From the NCBI GenBank assembly GCA_028223395.1, contig JAOIUG010000012.1, positions 1 through 39,038 of the forward strand: a stretch of DNA of 39,038 bases. The letters run 5' to 3'. Of the stretch, positions 27,042 to 38,100 are shown piece by piece (the first letter of the stretch is position 1; each line of letters begins with the position of its first letter). Made by a program: the position numbers and the translations under genes. Below the pieces are notes generated by a model that was given only the letters and a program-made list of their open reading frames with translations, ran no database searches and was not told the DNA's origin. Origin of the DNA: Shewanella sp. (GTDB taxonomy: Bacteria; Pseudomonadota; Gammaproteobacteria; Enterobacterales; Shewanellaceae).

Positions 27042-27118
27042 TGGTGCGCGTGGAAGGAGTCGAACCTCCGACCGCCTGGTTCGTAGCCAGGTACTCTATC
27101 CAGCTGAGCTACACGCGC
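27042..27118 (-). tRNA. tRNA-Arg(ACG), second copy
   Basis: The acceptor stem GCGCGTG pairs with CACGCGC. The anticodon loop CTACGAA between CCTGG and CCAGG gives ACG (read as ICG). CCA is encoded. It lies 9 bases from the serine tRNA downstream. Confidence 0.95.
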
Positions 27119-27138
27119 TAAATTCTGTCATCTTTATA

Positions 27139-27215
27139 TGGTGCGGATGGGAGGATTCGAACCTCCGACCGCCTGGTTCGTAGCCAGGTACTCTATCCAG
27201 CTGAGCTACATCCGC
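27139..27215 (-). tRNA. tRNA-Arg(ACG), first copy
   Basis: The acceptor stem GCGGATG pairs with CATCCGC, with anticodon ACG and encoded CCA. Apart from the acceptor stem and one or two T-arm bases, it is the same as the second arginine tRNA. Confidence 0.95.
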
Positions 27216-27234
27216 ATCGTCGTCTACAGTAAGA

Positions 27235-27328
<94 letters not shown>

Positions 27329-27342
27329 GTTTCTTGGCGCAC

Positions 27343-27370
27343 ATATTACTGTTTGCCGAAAATAAGTCAA
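27343..27370 (-). promoter_or_regulatory. tRNA operon promoter
   Basis: On the minus strand TTGACT (27370-27365) and TAATAT (27348-27343) are 16 bases apart. A GC-rich stretch (GTGCGCC) follows the -10, the kind of discriminator linked to stringent control of stable RNA genes. Confidence 0.75.
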
Positions 27371-27465
27371 ACCATTTTTAATAAACGACTTCTGTTTGAA
27401 CTGTTTTTAATCATGTTGCTTGTATATCGGCCTAAGTCGCAGCAAAAAAGACGTTTATACTCCAG

Positions 27466-27496
27466 AAAATAAAGAAGCCAGTTAAAAAACTAGCCT
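27466..27496 (-). terminator. csrA terminator
   Basis: On the minus strand AGGCTAGTT (27496-27488) pairs with AACTGGCTT (27483-27475), with two G-T pairs and a 4-base loop. CTTTATTTT follows. It lies about 30 bases after the csrA stop. Confidence 0.75.
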
Positions 27497-27527
27497 CTAG
27501 GGTTTTCCATAAATTGCTTAACCTTAA

Positions 27528-27725
27528 TCAGAAATTGCCACCTTCTGGTGCTGCACCTAACTTTTCTGACTGGATCCGTTGGTAAATCTCTTCACGATGG
27601 ACAGAGACTTCTTTAGGTGCGTTAACACCAATTCTCACTTGGTTCCCCTTAACGCCTAATACAGTGACAGTTACTTCATCACCAATCATCAGTGTTTCAC
27701 CAACACGACGAGTCAATATCAGCAT
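27528..27725 (-). CDS. csrA: Carbon storage regulator CsrA
   Basis: CsrA is a small dimeric RNA-binding protein that represses or stabilises mRNAs by binding GGA motifs near ribosome sites, controlling carbon use, motility and biofilm formation. The 65-residue sequence [52 protein letters not shown] is close to identical to gammaproteobacterial CsrA through residue 52; Leu4 and Arg44, needed for RNA contact in E. coli, are present. The ribosome site AAGGAG contains a GGA, and another GGA lies in the leader, so self-repression is possible. It sits between alaS and the tRNA-Ser/Arg genes, as in E. coli. Confidence 0.98.
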   Translation of the reverse strand: MLILTRRVGETLMIGDEVTVTVLGVKGNQVRIGVNAPKEVSVHREEIYQRIQSEKLGAAPEGGNF

Positions 27726-28130
27726 TATTTTGCTCCTTTATTTCTAGATGTGCTTTATACGGCATTATTCCGTTATATATATTATAAAGTTAGCTTAGTA
27801 CAAATTGACAGTAATCAATTTGAAATATGCCAATTAATTATGCCTTCTCAGTCTTTACTTTCGAAAAATGGGCGTTCTGTGTAAGTTATATCAAAAAATA
27901 ACACTGACACGGCGAAAACTTAATACTAAAATCCTTCAAGCATAAAAACAATTAAATCAATACTATCAGAACTTTAAAAAACTATTGCCAATTTCCCTTC
28001 AATGTTCACTTATAACCATACCAAAGTGAGCCATGATAGCTACTCGTTTTTTCACCGGTTAAGGATCTTAAACCTATTAGCGTGCTGGTTGCTTTTTATA
28101 CAAAAGTACTTAAACACTCCCATTAACAAC
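27726..28130 (-). promoter_or_regulatory. csrA leader and promoter region
   Basis: No gene is seen in this gap. On the minus strand a perfect TATAAT (27786-27781) gives a start near 27774 and a leader of about 50 bases. The leader opens with ACGG/CCGT arms (27774-27760) that hold a GGA (27771-27769) next to the loop; a second GGA is in the ribosome site (27736-27733). No good -35 element was found. The region toward 28130 is AT-rich with nothing recognisable. Confidence 0.45.
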
Positions 28131-28156
28131 AAAAAAGCGCTCATATAGAGCGCTTT
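28131..28156 (-). terminator. alaS terminator
   Basis: AAAGCGCTC (28134-28142) pairs with GAGCGCTTT (28148-28156), with a 5-base loop. On the minus strand the stem is followed by six T. Confidence 0.9.
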
Positions 28157-28182
28157 CATTATGTGTGAACGGCTGATAGTCG

Positions 28183-30807
28183 CTACGCGAGCTTATCTGC
28201 AAGCCAAGGAAGCACACTGTCTAATGCTTCTTGTAGCTTCTCAGGTTGGCTACCACCAGCTTGTGCCATATCAGGGCGGCCACCGCCTTTACCGCCAACT
28301 TGCACCGCAAGAGATGCCACTAACTCACCGGCTTTCACTTTACCGGTAAGATCTTTGGTCACACCTGTTATCAGATTAACTTTAGCATCGCCTGCAATAC
28401 CTAATACCACAATCCCTGACTTTAACTTCTGCTTTAGCTCATCTTGTAAACCGCGTAATGCGCCAGCATCAACGCCTTCTAACTTTTTAACCAGCACTTT
28501 TACGCCATTGACTTCAACCGCGTCTCCGGCAAGATCAGCGCTGGTTGCTGCCGCGAGTTTGTCTTTTAATTGCGTCAGTTGTTTTTCAAGCGATTTAGAC
28601 TTATCTAACTGCGCTTTAAGCTTTGCAACGACCGATGCGCTATCAGCTTTGAGAAGCCCTGCAACGGCTTCTAGTTCAGCTTGTTGCTGAGTCACGTACG
28701 CCATCGCTGCTTCGCCCGTTACCGCTTCAATGCGGCGTACCCCTGCTGCGATGCCACTTTCTGAGGTGATCTTAAACAAACCAATATCACCAGTACGGCC
28801 AACGTGTGTACCACCACAAAGCTCAATAGAGAAGTCACCCATAGTCACCACACGGACTTCATCTGCATACTTTTCACCAAATAGAGCCATTGCGCCTTTT
28901 TCTTTGGCTTGCTCAATATTCATCACTTCAGCTTTAAGCGCATGGTTACAACGGATTTGAGTATTGACTAATGCCTCTACTGCTTTGATTTGTGCTGTAC
29001 TGACGCCTTCAAAATGCGAGAAATCAAAACGCAAGCGATCCGGTTCAACCATCGAACCTTTTTGCGTCACATGTGTACCCAATATTTGGCGTAATGCAGC
29101 ATGTAATAAGTGGGTGACCGAGTGGTTCAATTCAGTGCGTTGACGCAATGCTTTATCGACATTAGCGAAAATGCGCTGCCCTAGCGTCAACGAGCCTTCA
29201 GTTAGTTTACCAATATGGCCGATTGCCTGACCATACTTTTGTGTATCAGTGACTTGATACTCAACACCATCAGCCAATAGCAGACCTTTATCACCGCACT
29301 GTCCGCCTGACTCGCCATAAAACGGCGTGTTATCGAGTACAATAACCGCTTCGTCACCCGCATTCAAAACATCAACTGACAGACCTTCTTTATAGATAGC
29401 AGTAACCGTCGCTTGGTGATTAAGCTCTTGGTAACCCACAAAGTCGCTTTGTTCATCAATTTTGAGGCCTTCGTTGTAATCAGTCTCAAATTGACCTGCC
29501 GCTTGTGCTCGACTACGTTGCTCAGCCATGGCGGCGTTAAACCCTGCTTCATCAACCGTAATATCGCGTTCACGACAAACATCTGCGGTTAAATCAACTG
29601 GGAAGCCATAAGTGTCGTACAACTTAAAGGCGGTTTCACCGTCAAGCACATTGCCGTTTAAACTAGATAGTGCATTATCTAAAATCCCCAGACCGCGCTC
29701 TAGCGTACGAGCAAATTGCTCCTCTTCCGCTTTAAGTGACTTTTCAACGATAGCTTGTGTTGCCACTAACCCTTTCGCTGCATCGCCCATCACTTCAATC
29801 AGGGTTGGCACCAATTTGTAAAAGAAGCTACTTGTTGCACCTAACTTATTACCATGGCGCACTGCCCGGCGAATAATACGACGCAGTACATAGCCGCGAC
29901 CTTCATTCGATGGCATGACGCCATCTGCAATCAAGAAGGCACACGAACGAATATGATCAGAGATAACGCGCAGTGATTTATTTTCCAGATCAGTCACGCC
30001 GAGCAGTTCTGCGCTCTTTTTGATCAGCGCTTGGAAAATGTCTATTTCGTAATTTGAATGCACGCCTTGCATAATGGCGGCAATACGTTCGATCCCCATT
30101 CCGGTATCAACCGACGGCTTAGGAAGCGGATCCATCGCACCATCAGACTGACGGTTATACTGCATAAATACGATGTTCCAGATCTCAATGAATCTATCAC
30201 CATCTTCTTCAGGTGTACCAGGACGGCCACCCCAAATATGATCTCCATGATCATAAAAGATTTCAGTACATGGACCACATGGGCCGGTGTCGCCCATTTG
30301 CCAGAAGTTATCAGAGGCATACGCAGCGCCTTTATTATCGCCAATGCGAATGATGTTTTCAGGTGCTACGCCAATTTTATTTGCCCAGATCTCATATGCT
30401 TCATCATCAGTTTCATAAATGGTGACGCACAAACGCTCTGTAGGCAGTTTTAATGTTTGTGTGAGGAAGTTCCATGCAAAGTTAATCGCATCTTCTTTAA
30501 AGTAGTCGCCAAAACTGAAGTTACCTAACATTTCAAAAAACGTATGATGGCGAGCGGTATAACCCACATTATCCAAATCATTATGCTTTCCGCCCGCACG
30601 TACACAACGCTGTGAAGACGTGGCTCGGGTATAATGGCGCTTATCTTCGCCCAGAAATACATCTTTGAACTGGTTCATGCCCGCATTAGTAAATAAAAGT
30701 GTGGGATCATTTCCCGGCACCAATGAGCTACTATCAACAACCTGATGACCATTTGTGCGGAAATATTCCAAAAAAGCACTACGCAGTGCTGCAGTGGTTT
30801 GATACAT
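28183..30807 (-). CDS. alaS: Alanyl-tRNA synthetase
   Basis: AlaRS charges tRNA-Ala and edits mischarged serine and glycine. The 874-residue protein (E. coli 876) has the class II catalytic core at the N-terminus ([40 protein letters not shown], motif 2 in [13 protein letters not shown]), the tRNA-recognition helices, the editing domain with [16 protein letters not shown] and ELCGGTHV, whose histidines and cysteine bind zinc, and the C-Ala/DHHA1 domain ending [16 protein letters not shown] lies 8 bases before the ATG. It has its own promoter and terminator. recX normally lies just upstream in related genomes; it is not found here. Confidence 0.98.
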   Translation of the reverse strand: MYQTTAALRSAFLEYFRTNGHQVVDSSSLVPGNDPTLLFTNAGMNQFKDVFLGEDKRHYTRATSSQRCVRAGGKHNDLDNVGYTARHHTFFEMLGNFSFGDYFKEDAINFAWNFLTQTLKLPTERLCVTIYETDDEAYEIWANKIGVAPENIIRIGDNKGAAYASDNFWQMGDTGPCGPCTEIFYDHGDHIWGGRPGTPEEDGDRFIEIWNIVFMQYNRQSDGAMDPLPKPSVDTGMGIERIAAIMQGVHSNYEIDIFQALIKKSAELLGVTDLENKSLRVISDHIRSCAFLIADGVMPSNEGRGYVLRRIIRRAVRHGNKLGATSSFFYKLVPTLIEVMGDAAKGLVATQAIVEKSLKAEEEQFARTLERGLGILDNALSSLNGNVLDGETAFKLYDTYGFPVDLTADVCRERDITVDEAGFNAAMAEQRSRAQAAGQFETDYNEGLKIDEQSDFVGYQELNHQATVTAIYKEGLSVDVLNAGDEAVIVLDNTPFYGESGGQCGDKGLLLADGVEYQVTDTQKYGQAIGHIGKLTEGSLTLGQRIFANVDKALRQRTELNHSVTHLLHAALRQILGTHVTQKGSMVEPDRLRFDFSHFEGVSTAQIKAVEALVNTQIRCNHALKAEVMNIEQAKEKGAMALFGEKYADEVRVVTMGDFSIELCGGTHVGRTGDIGLFKITSESGIAAGVRRIEAVTGEAAMAYVTQQQAELEAVAGLLKADSASVVAKLKAQLDKSKSLEKQLTQLKDKLAAATSADLAGDAVEVNGVKVLVKKLEGVDAGALRGLQDELKQKLKSGIVVLGIAGDAKVNLITGVTKDLTGKVKAGELVASLAVQVGGKGGGRPDMAQAGGSQPEKLQEALDSVLPWLADKLA

Positions 30808-31033
30808 GAAACCATCCTGAATTAAATTATGAAACTCGCCCGAAAGGGCCTAATAAAATGTTTATGCTGAGCATTATAAGCAGTGTCATGACTAACAACC
30901 AGCCCTGTTGTAACAAATCTACTCGCGTGCTGAAAATTAATGGGATCTCGCTTTCATCATCAAACTTATCATTCATCGTCAGCCATGGTGATCTAGGTAG
31001 CCATTATGATCCATAAAGTAAGATAACAGGCAC
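30808..31033 (-). promoter_or_regulatory. alaS promoter region
   Basis: On the minus strand a perfect TATAAT (30878-30873) lies about 65 bases before the alaS ATG, with no clear -35. A GCCC/GGGC hairpin (30849-30838) sits in the leader. The 305 bases from alaS to recA contain no frame resembling recX. Confidence 0.5.
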
Positions 31034-31063
31034 AAAAAAACGGCGCGCTTTATGCGCGCCGTT
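31034..31063 (-). terminator. recA terminator
   Basis: AACGGCGCGC (31039-31048) pairs perfectly with GCGCGCCGTT (31054-31063), with a 5-base loop. On the minus strand seven T follow. It is a very strong terminator that isolates recA from alaS. Confidence 0.93.
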
Positions 31064-31112
31064 ATAAGCTATCAATCTGTGAGGGAGTTAACCGTGAATT
31101 ATGCTGGTTAAC

Positions 31113-32180
31113 TTAAAAGACTTCACCCGTCTCTAAGTCAACGTTATCACCCGCTGTATCCGTTGCACCTGCAGCGACTTTTTCACCTTTGCTAAGCAAC
31201 ATAGAACGAAGTGCTGTCTCAATCTCATCAGAGATCTCTGGATTCTCGATTAGATACTTACCAGCATTGGCGCGACCTTGACCAATTTTGCTGCCTTTGT
31301 ATGCATACCATGCTCCTGATTTTTCAATCAGTTTATGCACAACACCTAGGTCAACTAATTCGCCTGTGCTGTTAATGCCCTGCCCATAAAGGATTTGAAA
31401 TTCAGCTTGCTTAAATGGCGCGGCGATCTTGTTTTTGACTACTTTTACGCGGGTTTCGTTACCAATAACTTCGTCACGATCTTTAATCGCACCGGTACGG
31501 CGAATATCTAAACGAACTGACGCGTAAAATTTAAGTGCGTTACCGCCAGTGGTCGTCTCTGGGTTACCGAACATCACACCAATTTTCATACGAATTTGGT
31601 TAATAAAAATAAGCAGCGTGTTTGATTGCTTAAGATTACCTGCAAGCTTACGCATCGCTTGGCTCATCATACGTGCAGCAAGGCCCATGTGAGAGTCGCC
31701 AATTTCGCCTTCAATTTCAGCTTTGGGTGTAAGCGCTGCAACCGAGTCAACAATAATCACATCTACAGCGCCTGAGCGAGTCAATGCATCACAAATTTCT
31801 AACGCTTGCTCACCGGTATCGGGTTGTGAACACAGTAGGTTATCAATATCAACGCCTAACTTTTGTGCGTACACAGGATCCAAAGCGTGCTCGGCATCAA
31901 TAAATGCACAGGTCTTGCCTTGTTTTTGTGCTGCCGCAATAACTTCAAGCGTTAGCGTTGTTTTACCTGATGACTCAGGGCCGTAGATCTCGACGATACG
32001 TCCCATTGGTAGGCCGCCAGCGCCTAATGCTACATCCAAAGACAGAGAACCGGTCGAGATAGTTTCAACATCCATTGAGCGATCTTCGCCCAACTTCATG
32101 ATTGAACCTTTACCAAATTGCTTTTCTATTTGGCCTAAAACGGCATTTAACGCTTTCTCTTTATTTGGATCAGCTTTCAT
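31113..32180 (-). CDS. recA: Recombinase RecA
   Basis: RecA forms filaments on single-stranded DNA, carries out strand exchange and triggers LexA self-cleavage in the SOS response. The 355-residue protein has Walker A GPESSGKT (67-74), the conserved catalytic Glu in [10 protein letters not shown], Walker [15 protein letters not shown], loops L1 and L2 ([40 protein letters not shown]), and an acidic C-terminal tail. AAGGAC lies 7 bases before the ATG. The promoter carries a consensus LexA box. It is divergent from mutS and ends in its own terminator, so recX is not co-transcribed. Confidence 0.99.
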   Translation of the reverse strand: MKADPNKEKALNAVLGQIEKQFGKGSIMKLGEDRSMDVETISTGSLSLDVALGAGGLPMGRIVEIYGPESSGKTTLTLEVIAAAQKQGKTCAFIDAEHALDPVYAQKLGVDIDNLLCSQPDTGEQALEICDALTRSGAVDVIIVDSVAALTPKAEIEGEIGDSHMGLAARMMSQAMRKLAGNLKQSNTLLIFINQIRMKIGVMFGNPETTTGGNALKFYASVRLDIRRTGAIKDRDEVIGNETRVKVVKNKIAAPFKQAEFQILYGQGINSTGELVDLGVVHKLIEKSGAWYAYKGSKIGQGRANAGKYLIENPEISDEIETALRSMLLSKGEKVAAGATDTAGDNVDLETGEVF

Positions 32181-32241
32181 TCTTAATGTCCTTTTTGAGC
32201 TCAGTGCTAATGTAATATCAGCATTGCATTGTCAGTTCAGT

Positions 32242-32270
32242 GGTGAGGCAATGTTTCTCGTTTGCCTCAA
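32242..32270 (-). other. Hairpin at the 5' end of the recA mRNA
   Basis: TGAGGCAA and TTGCCTCA-type arms (32243-32250 and 32261-32269) can form a stem of 7-8 bp within the first 30 bases of the predicted recA transcript. A second, weaker stem (TGCTGAT/ATTAGCA on the minus strand) lies at about 32204-32224. Such 5' stems can slow mRNA decay; the role here is inferred. Confidence 0.4.
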
Positions 32271-32279
32271 TATGAAACT

Positions 32280-32307
32280 AGTATACTGTACAATCATACA
32301 GTATCAA
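32280..32307 (-). promoter_or_regulatory. recA promoter with LexA (SOS) box
   Basis: On the minus strand TTGATA (32307-32302) and TATACT (32285-32280) are 16 bases apart. The spacer is filled by a LexA box, CTGT-8-ACAG (32286-32301), with flanking TA giving the full 20-bp palindromic form (32284-32303). The layout is the same as in the E. coli recA promoter, where LexA blocks RNA polymerase. Confidence 0.95.
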
Positions 32308-32501
32308 GTACTGTACGCATTTTTTTTATAAAACATTATAAATCATGAAATTATATAGATTAACGGTAAGTTGAGCATAAATTAACAACATTTCGTTGTA
32401 ATTAGCCACATGCAAATGAGTAAAAAATTGTTAAGATTGGCCACCATAACTGTTCCAAGGCTGGCGACGGCCACCGCAACTCCACAGGCAAAGTAAAACC
32501 G
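32308..32501 (+). other. Upstream region of mutS
   Basis: The region is AT-rich near recA, then has a mixed stretch before mutS. No convincing sigma-70 promoter was recognised for mutS. The ribosome site is weak (AGGCAAAG, 12-18 bases before the ATG). Confidence 0.35.
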
Positions 32502-35084
32502 ATGACTGCAATTGAATCGCAAGACTTAGAAAAACACACCCCAATGATGCGTCAATATCTCACATTAAAAGCACAACACCCTGATATGTTGTTATTTTAT
32601 CGAATGGGTGATTTCTACGAGCTTTTCTATGACGATGCAAAGTTAGCATCGGAGTTGTTAGGTATTTCTTTAACCGCTCGAGGTAAAAGCGGCGGCGATC
32701 CTATTCCCATGGCCGGGCTCCCTTACCACGCTGTGGAGGGCTATCTGGCTAAGTTAGTGCAACTTCGCGTGTCTGTCGCCATTTGCGAGCAAGTTGGCGA
32801 TCCCGCCACTTCAAAAGGCCCAGTAGAGCGTAAAGTGGTGCGTATTGTGACGCCTGGAACCTTAACCGATGAGGCTTTACTGCAAGAGCGGCAAGACAAC
32901 TTACTTGCCGCCCTTTATCAAGGTAAAAAAGGTTATGGATATGCGACCTTAGATGTAGCATCAGGCCGCTTTGTTGTCACCGAACTGGCCAATACAGAAG
33001 CTCTTGAGGCGGAACTACAAAGAACGAATCCAGCAGAATTATTGTATAGCGAAGATTTTTCGCAAATGAGTCTTATTGCAGGCATGAGCGGCACACGCCG
33101 CCGTCCTGAGTGGGAATTTGATTTCGATACCAGCCAGAGACTATTACTCACTCAATTTGGCACTAAAGATCTCAATGGTTTTGGCTTAGAAGGTGCGCAC
33201 CTATCACTGCAAGCTGCTGGCTGTTTAATGCAATATGTTAAAGATACCCAGCGCACCGCATTACCTCATATCAACTCAATTGTACGCTTTAACCAAACTG
33301 ACAGCATCGTGCTTGATGCTGCGACACGCCGTAATCTCGAGCTGACCGTCAATTTACAAGGTGGGCAAAGTAATACGTTAGCCTCAGTATTGGATAATAC
33401 TGTCACTCCCATGGGCAGTCGCATGCTGCAGCGCTGGTTGCATCAACCTCTGAGTGATCACTCGGTCATTAAAGCCCGGCAGTTGTCTATTGCTGAACTC
33501 ATCACAACGGAGCAATATCAACTATTAGCGGAAGACTTAAAGGCCTTAGGTGATATTGAGCGTATTACCGCTCGCATCGCTTTACGCAATGCGCGCCCAC
33601 GTGATTTTGCACGGTTACGCCAAGCGCTTGCTTTGTTACCACAGTTGCAACAAAACCTCACCACTTGCACAGTACCTCACCTGCAATATCTGTCACAGGT
33701 GATTGGCGAGTTTCCTGAGGAACTTGCTTTGCTATCTAAGGCTATTGTTGATAATCCACCAATGCTGATCCGTGATGGTGGCGTGATCCGTGAGGGCTAT
33801 AACGCGGAGCTAGATGAATGGCGCGTGCTCAGTGCTGGCGCAACAGATTACCTCAGCCAGCTCGAAGCCCGTGAAAAAGAGCAAACCGGCATATCAACCC
33901 TTAAAGTTGGCTATAACCGCGTGCACGGTTACTATATTGAAGTCAGTCGTCGAGAGTCCGATTTAGTTCCACTGAGCTACCAACGTCGCCAAACCCTTAA
34001 AAACACTGAGCGTTATATCATCGCCGAACTTAAAGAGCATGAAGAAAAAGTGCTTTCAAGCCAAGGTAAAGCCCTCGCCCTGGAAAAGCAGTTATGGGAG
34101 GCGCTGTTTGATCTTATCTTACCTAAGTTAAATGAATTACAAGCATTTGCTCAAGCCGCGGCGGAGCTAGATGTCTTGTGTAATTTTGCTGAGCGTGCTG
34201 AAACACTGAACTATACCTGCCCAGAGCTTACTCGCACTGCAGGAATACACGTCGAATCTGGGCGTCATCCTGTTGTTGAGCAAGTTAGCCAAACTCCATT
34301 TATTGCCAATCCTGTCACCCTGAATGAACAACGTAAAATGTTGATCGTAACCGGGCCTAACATGGGCGGTAAATCGACTTATATGAGACAAATAGCACTG
34401 ATCACGCTTATGGCGCATATAGGGTGTTATGTTCCCGCAGCTCACGCAGTTATTGGCCCTGTTGATAGAATATTTACCCGTATTGGTGCATCAGATGATC
34501 TCGCTTCTGGCCGCTCTACTTTTATGGTCGAAATGACAGAAACAGCAAACATTCTTCATAACGCGACGCCAAATAGCCTTGTGCTTATGGACGAAATAGG
34601 CCGCGGCACCTCCACTTATGATGGCCTTTCACTTGCTTGGTCAGCAGCGGAGTACCTCGCTAAACAGCTTAACGCCATGACACTTTTTGCCACCCACTAT
34701 TTTGAGTTAACTCAACTACCTGAACACATACCCAACGTCGTCAATGTACATTTAGATGCGGTCGAGCATGGTGACAATATTGTATTTATGCATGCGGTGC
34801 AAGAAGGTCCCGCGAGCCGCAGTTATGGCCTACAAGTCGCTGCGCTGGCGGGGGTTCCAACTCGGGTTATCAGCGCGGCAAAGCAAAAACTGCACTTATT
34901 AGAAAGTCGCGATCATGCTGAGATCTCATCTGATGCAGACACTAATCCAGTGCAACAAGCAATGAGTTTTTCAGCGCCGCCAATCTCGCCTGCAGTTGAA
35001 GCTCTTGAGGCGCTCGATCCTGATGATCTGACTCCTAAGCAAGCACTTGATTATTTATACCGCTTAAAGAGAATGACGCAGTAA
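32502..35084 (+). CDS. mutS: DNA mismatch repair protein MutS
   Basis: MutS recognises mismatches and small loops and recruits MutL. The 860-residue protein has the mismatch-reading motif GDFYELF (Phe38 and Glu40, equal to Phe36 and Glu38 of E. coli), a connector, a lever with clamp (about 260-560), and the ABC-type ATPase with Walker A GPNMGGKS (618-625), [14 protein letters not shown], the [12 protein letters not shown]alker B and signature region, and ATHYFEL. The C-terminal tail ([30 protein letters not shown]) is the tetramer-forming segment. It is divergent from recA and ends at a bidirectional terminator shared with the chitinase-like gene. Confidence 0.98.
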   Translation: MTAIESQDLEKHTPMMRQYLTLKAQHPDMLLFYRMGDFYELFYDDAKLASELLGISLTARGKSGGDPIPMAGLPYHAVEGYLAKLVQLRVSVAICEQVGDPATSKGPVERKVVRIVTPGTLTDEALLQERQDNLLAALYQGKKGYGYATLDVASGRFVVTELANTEALEAELQRTNPAELLYSEDFSQMSLIAGMSGTRRRPEWEFDFDTSQRLLLTQFGTKDLNGFGLEGAHLSLQAAGCLMQYVKDTQRTALPHINSIVRFNQTDSIVLDAATRRNLELTVNLQGGQSNTLASVLDNTVTPMGSRMLQRWLHQPLSDHSVIKARQLSIAELITTEQYQLLAEDLKALGDIERITARIALRNARPRDFARLRQALALLPQLQQNLTTCTVPHLQYLSQVIGEFPEELALLSKAIVDNPPMLIRDGGVIREGYNAELDEWRVLSAGATDYLSQLEAREKEQTGISTLKVGYNRVHGYYIEVSRRESDLVPLSYQRRQTLKNTERYIIAELKEHEEKVLSSQGKALALEKQLWEALFDLILPKLNELQAFAQAAAELDVLCNFAERAETLNYTCPELTRTAGIHVESGRHPVVEQVSQTPFIANPVTLNEQRKMLIVTGPNMGGKSTYMRQIALITLMAHIGCYVPAAHAVIGPVDRIFTRIGASDDLASGRSTFMVEMTETANILHNATPNSLVLMDEIGRGTSTYDGLSLAWSAAEYLAKQLNAMTLFATHYFELTQLPEHIPNVVNVHLDAVEHGDNIVFMHAVQEGPASRSYGLQVAALAGVPTRVISAAKQKLHLLESRDHAEISSDADTNPVQQAMSFSAPPISPAVEALEALDPDDLTPKQALDYLYRLKRMTQ

Positions 35085-35125
35085 CGCTCATGATAAGCCG
35101 TCAATCAAAGTTGTTAAGCTAAAAA

Positions 35126-35157
35126 ATAAAGGCCTGAGGTTAACCTAAGGCCTTTAT
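35126..35157. terminator. Bidirectional terminator after mutS
   Basis: ATAAAGGCCT (35126-35135) pairs with AGGCCTTTAT (35148-35157), and an inner AGGTTAACCT palindrome extends the stem. It serves mutS from the left and the large secreted gene from the right. Confidence 0.85.
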
Positions 35158-35171
35158 CGATAACAGACACA

Positions 35172-38100
35172 CTATTTGGGGTTTAACCCCATCACTTTAA
35201 GTGCTTTAACAAAGTTATCACGTCGCCCTGAAACGCCATCAACACTGCCATTGCCTGGGCACGCTGAATCTGGACAACCACGATTCACAATACCTGACAC
35301 ATCGTCGATAAATTTGTTTCCTTGCAGCCCACCCTCTACATAGGCTTTAAGCTGTTCATGATAATTCCACGAGGCATAAGGGCCGCCAATATCATTGTAA
35401 CCTTGCACTTCATTCATCCAGAAAAATAAACCCGCGATCCATTTAATTTCCTTATGTTTTTGCGTGCTGCAAATTAATTGTGGATTTGAACACAGATCCA
35501 GATCAGCATATAACGGATTATTTGGCGCGGCTTTGACAACAATGCCATCCACAACGCTACCGACTTTATCGGTTGCCACATGACTGCGACCAATAAAGTG
35601 ATTGAGCTTACCAAAATTCAGTCGCCCAGTGGTTTGGATCACCCCGCGCCCCCACCAACCACAGCCTTGTAAGGACTTGCCCGCACTGCCATCCCATACA
35701 AATTTACCGGCTTTTTGGCCCACATAGGCTTGGCACTCTTCACGCTGATAAACTTGCGCGTTCGCGTCTATTTCGGCGGGCGAAACCTCACAGTGGGTTT
35801 GAAAGTCCCACCGGCCTACGTGGCCGTTGACCAATAAGCCTCGCTCTTGCAGCACCGCATCTGGCGCAGTGAATAACGGCGCAGGTGCGCCGTACCAGTT
35901 GGCATGTGTTTGTGCTGAGATCTCCATTTTGTCATTACGTGGACAAGAATACGGGTTATCGTTTCCTTGCGCGTTTGTACCATAGTCAGCATAAACCTGA
36001 CCTAATTGACCACAGGCAGAAGACAAGGGATAGTTCACGGGATCGCCGGTATTAATAGACCAATTATTTTCATCACATGCATTGTATTGAATCGTTTCTT
36101 TCATGCTTTGTGCTAAAAATGCGGCAATGGCGACTTTAGCGTATTGAATATTTGTTGCGTCATCGGCTGTAGGATCTGTTAGCCAAAACGTCACATCACC
36201 TATCCCGCTATTATGCATTGGGTTTAGCGCTGCAAGGAAATCCGCCCATTTGTAAGTTGTTGACGGGATCCAGGTACTTTCAGGGGTTTCATATAAAAAA
36301 ACCTCATTATCCATCTGCGAAGCAACCCCGATTAAGTCGGTATTGAGCTGTGCTATCGCCGTTAAAGGCTGTGTTTGCGTCGCTGACTGAGCATGATACA
36401 GCGGGATTTTACCTTGGGTTTTATAGTTGACAATCTTATCACTTAACCAGTTATTGTCGCCGCGACCATTGGTATTAATCGGCACAACAGCGGTGGTTGA
36501 CCCTCCTCCCCATAAAATAGAAAAGACATTACTATAAGCACTTTGGCGTAATTGACTTTGCCCCCAATCATAGTCACTAGACTGATTGAGTAAGGCGCGT
36601 ACTGAGCTTGCGCCTTCATACACTACCGGGTTTAACGCGATATTGAGTATTTCAGATCGGATGTTCGACACTTGACGAGCAATGTTACTATCGCCCATAA
36701 AGAAAGTACCTGCACTTGATGCACTGTTTTGCAGATCGTAATTGCCAATGCTCTCACCTTCAGTGGCCATATGCCCGCCGGGGATTTGCCACAACATGGC
36801 TGGCGTGTCGATATGATCGGTGATCTGTTTGACATAACTGAGTAAGTTTTGCCACTCTTTAGCCCCAAAAGCATAGTTAGCACGCCCTATTGGTGAAAAA
36901 CCATCTCGTTCATACTTATCAAACGTCAAATAGTCAGGTCGATAAGGCGTGTTATCATATGCACCGATCCAATCGATGAATTTGGCGACACTCATTGCAG
37001 CACTGTTCCAAATAGCCTGTTGACCAGAGTAGTTTTTATGCACCCAATTAGCGCTGCCAGGGCTCCACAAGTTAACTAGCCAACTAAAAGACACATCTGG
37101 ACTAAAGCGCTTAATAATAAAGTTTTGCGATTGCACCCAACCTTTAATGTTATCGTCAAGTGCTGTGTCAACTTCCGCTTTAAGTTGCTGTAGATCATAT
37201 AATGTATTGAGTGATACTGTTCCACCATTGCTGTGGTTAAGTGAGTAGTTCATCTCCTTATTGATGGCTTCTTTCAATGCTTTTTTAACGGCTATAAATG
37301 TCCACCCGTTACTGTCACCAAACGCTGCTTTAAATTCTGTTTCTTGACTTTTTTGCCATTCTCCAAAAAGATCAGCATTGAGAATAAGTGAAGCAGGATG
37401 AGGATGTTGATTGTCTTTGTGAGCTTGTATGGACGCAGCTAAGCGAATTAGATTCTGGTAGTGCATGACTAAGTGATTATAATCAGTGATATCCTCAGCC
37501 GCCACTCCTCCGCCACTCGCATTAGCGGTATACACCACCATTGTAGGCATCACGTTTTCACCGCTTAACGCTTCTATTTGCCGTGCTTGATTAATCGTTT
37601 GTAAGGCTACAGTAGGCTCAATCACTCGACCTCTGTCTCCCATGCCGTCGCCACTGTATTTAAAAATAGCATCCAGCTTTGCGTTAGAAAATGATTGATT
37701 GAGTGCTAAATTATTATCAGTTATTGAGCCCATTGCTAAATAACGTGGCCAACCTTTTACAGCCAATTCAACCGGATCGGCTCGGTTAGGTAGACAAGGT
37801 TCAGCGCTTTCGCTGAGGCATTTTGACGGCGTACCGCCTCCACCATTGCCGCCACCGGTGACGTTAACAACAAAGGCATTACTCTGACTACATACTTTTT
37901 CAGTGGCAACACCATTACACAGACGAACCACATACTGGTAACTGCCCGCTTGTGTCACATTTACTTGAGTTGTCGCGGTTTGCAAGTTGTTACCATTGGG
38001 AAGTATGTCGGCGCTGTAAACATCAATATTATTTTGCAACAAACTCCAAGATGTTCCGCTGATCCCTGAATATTTTTTCCAAGTAATCGCGATCTCAGCT

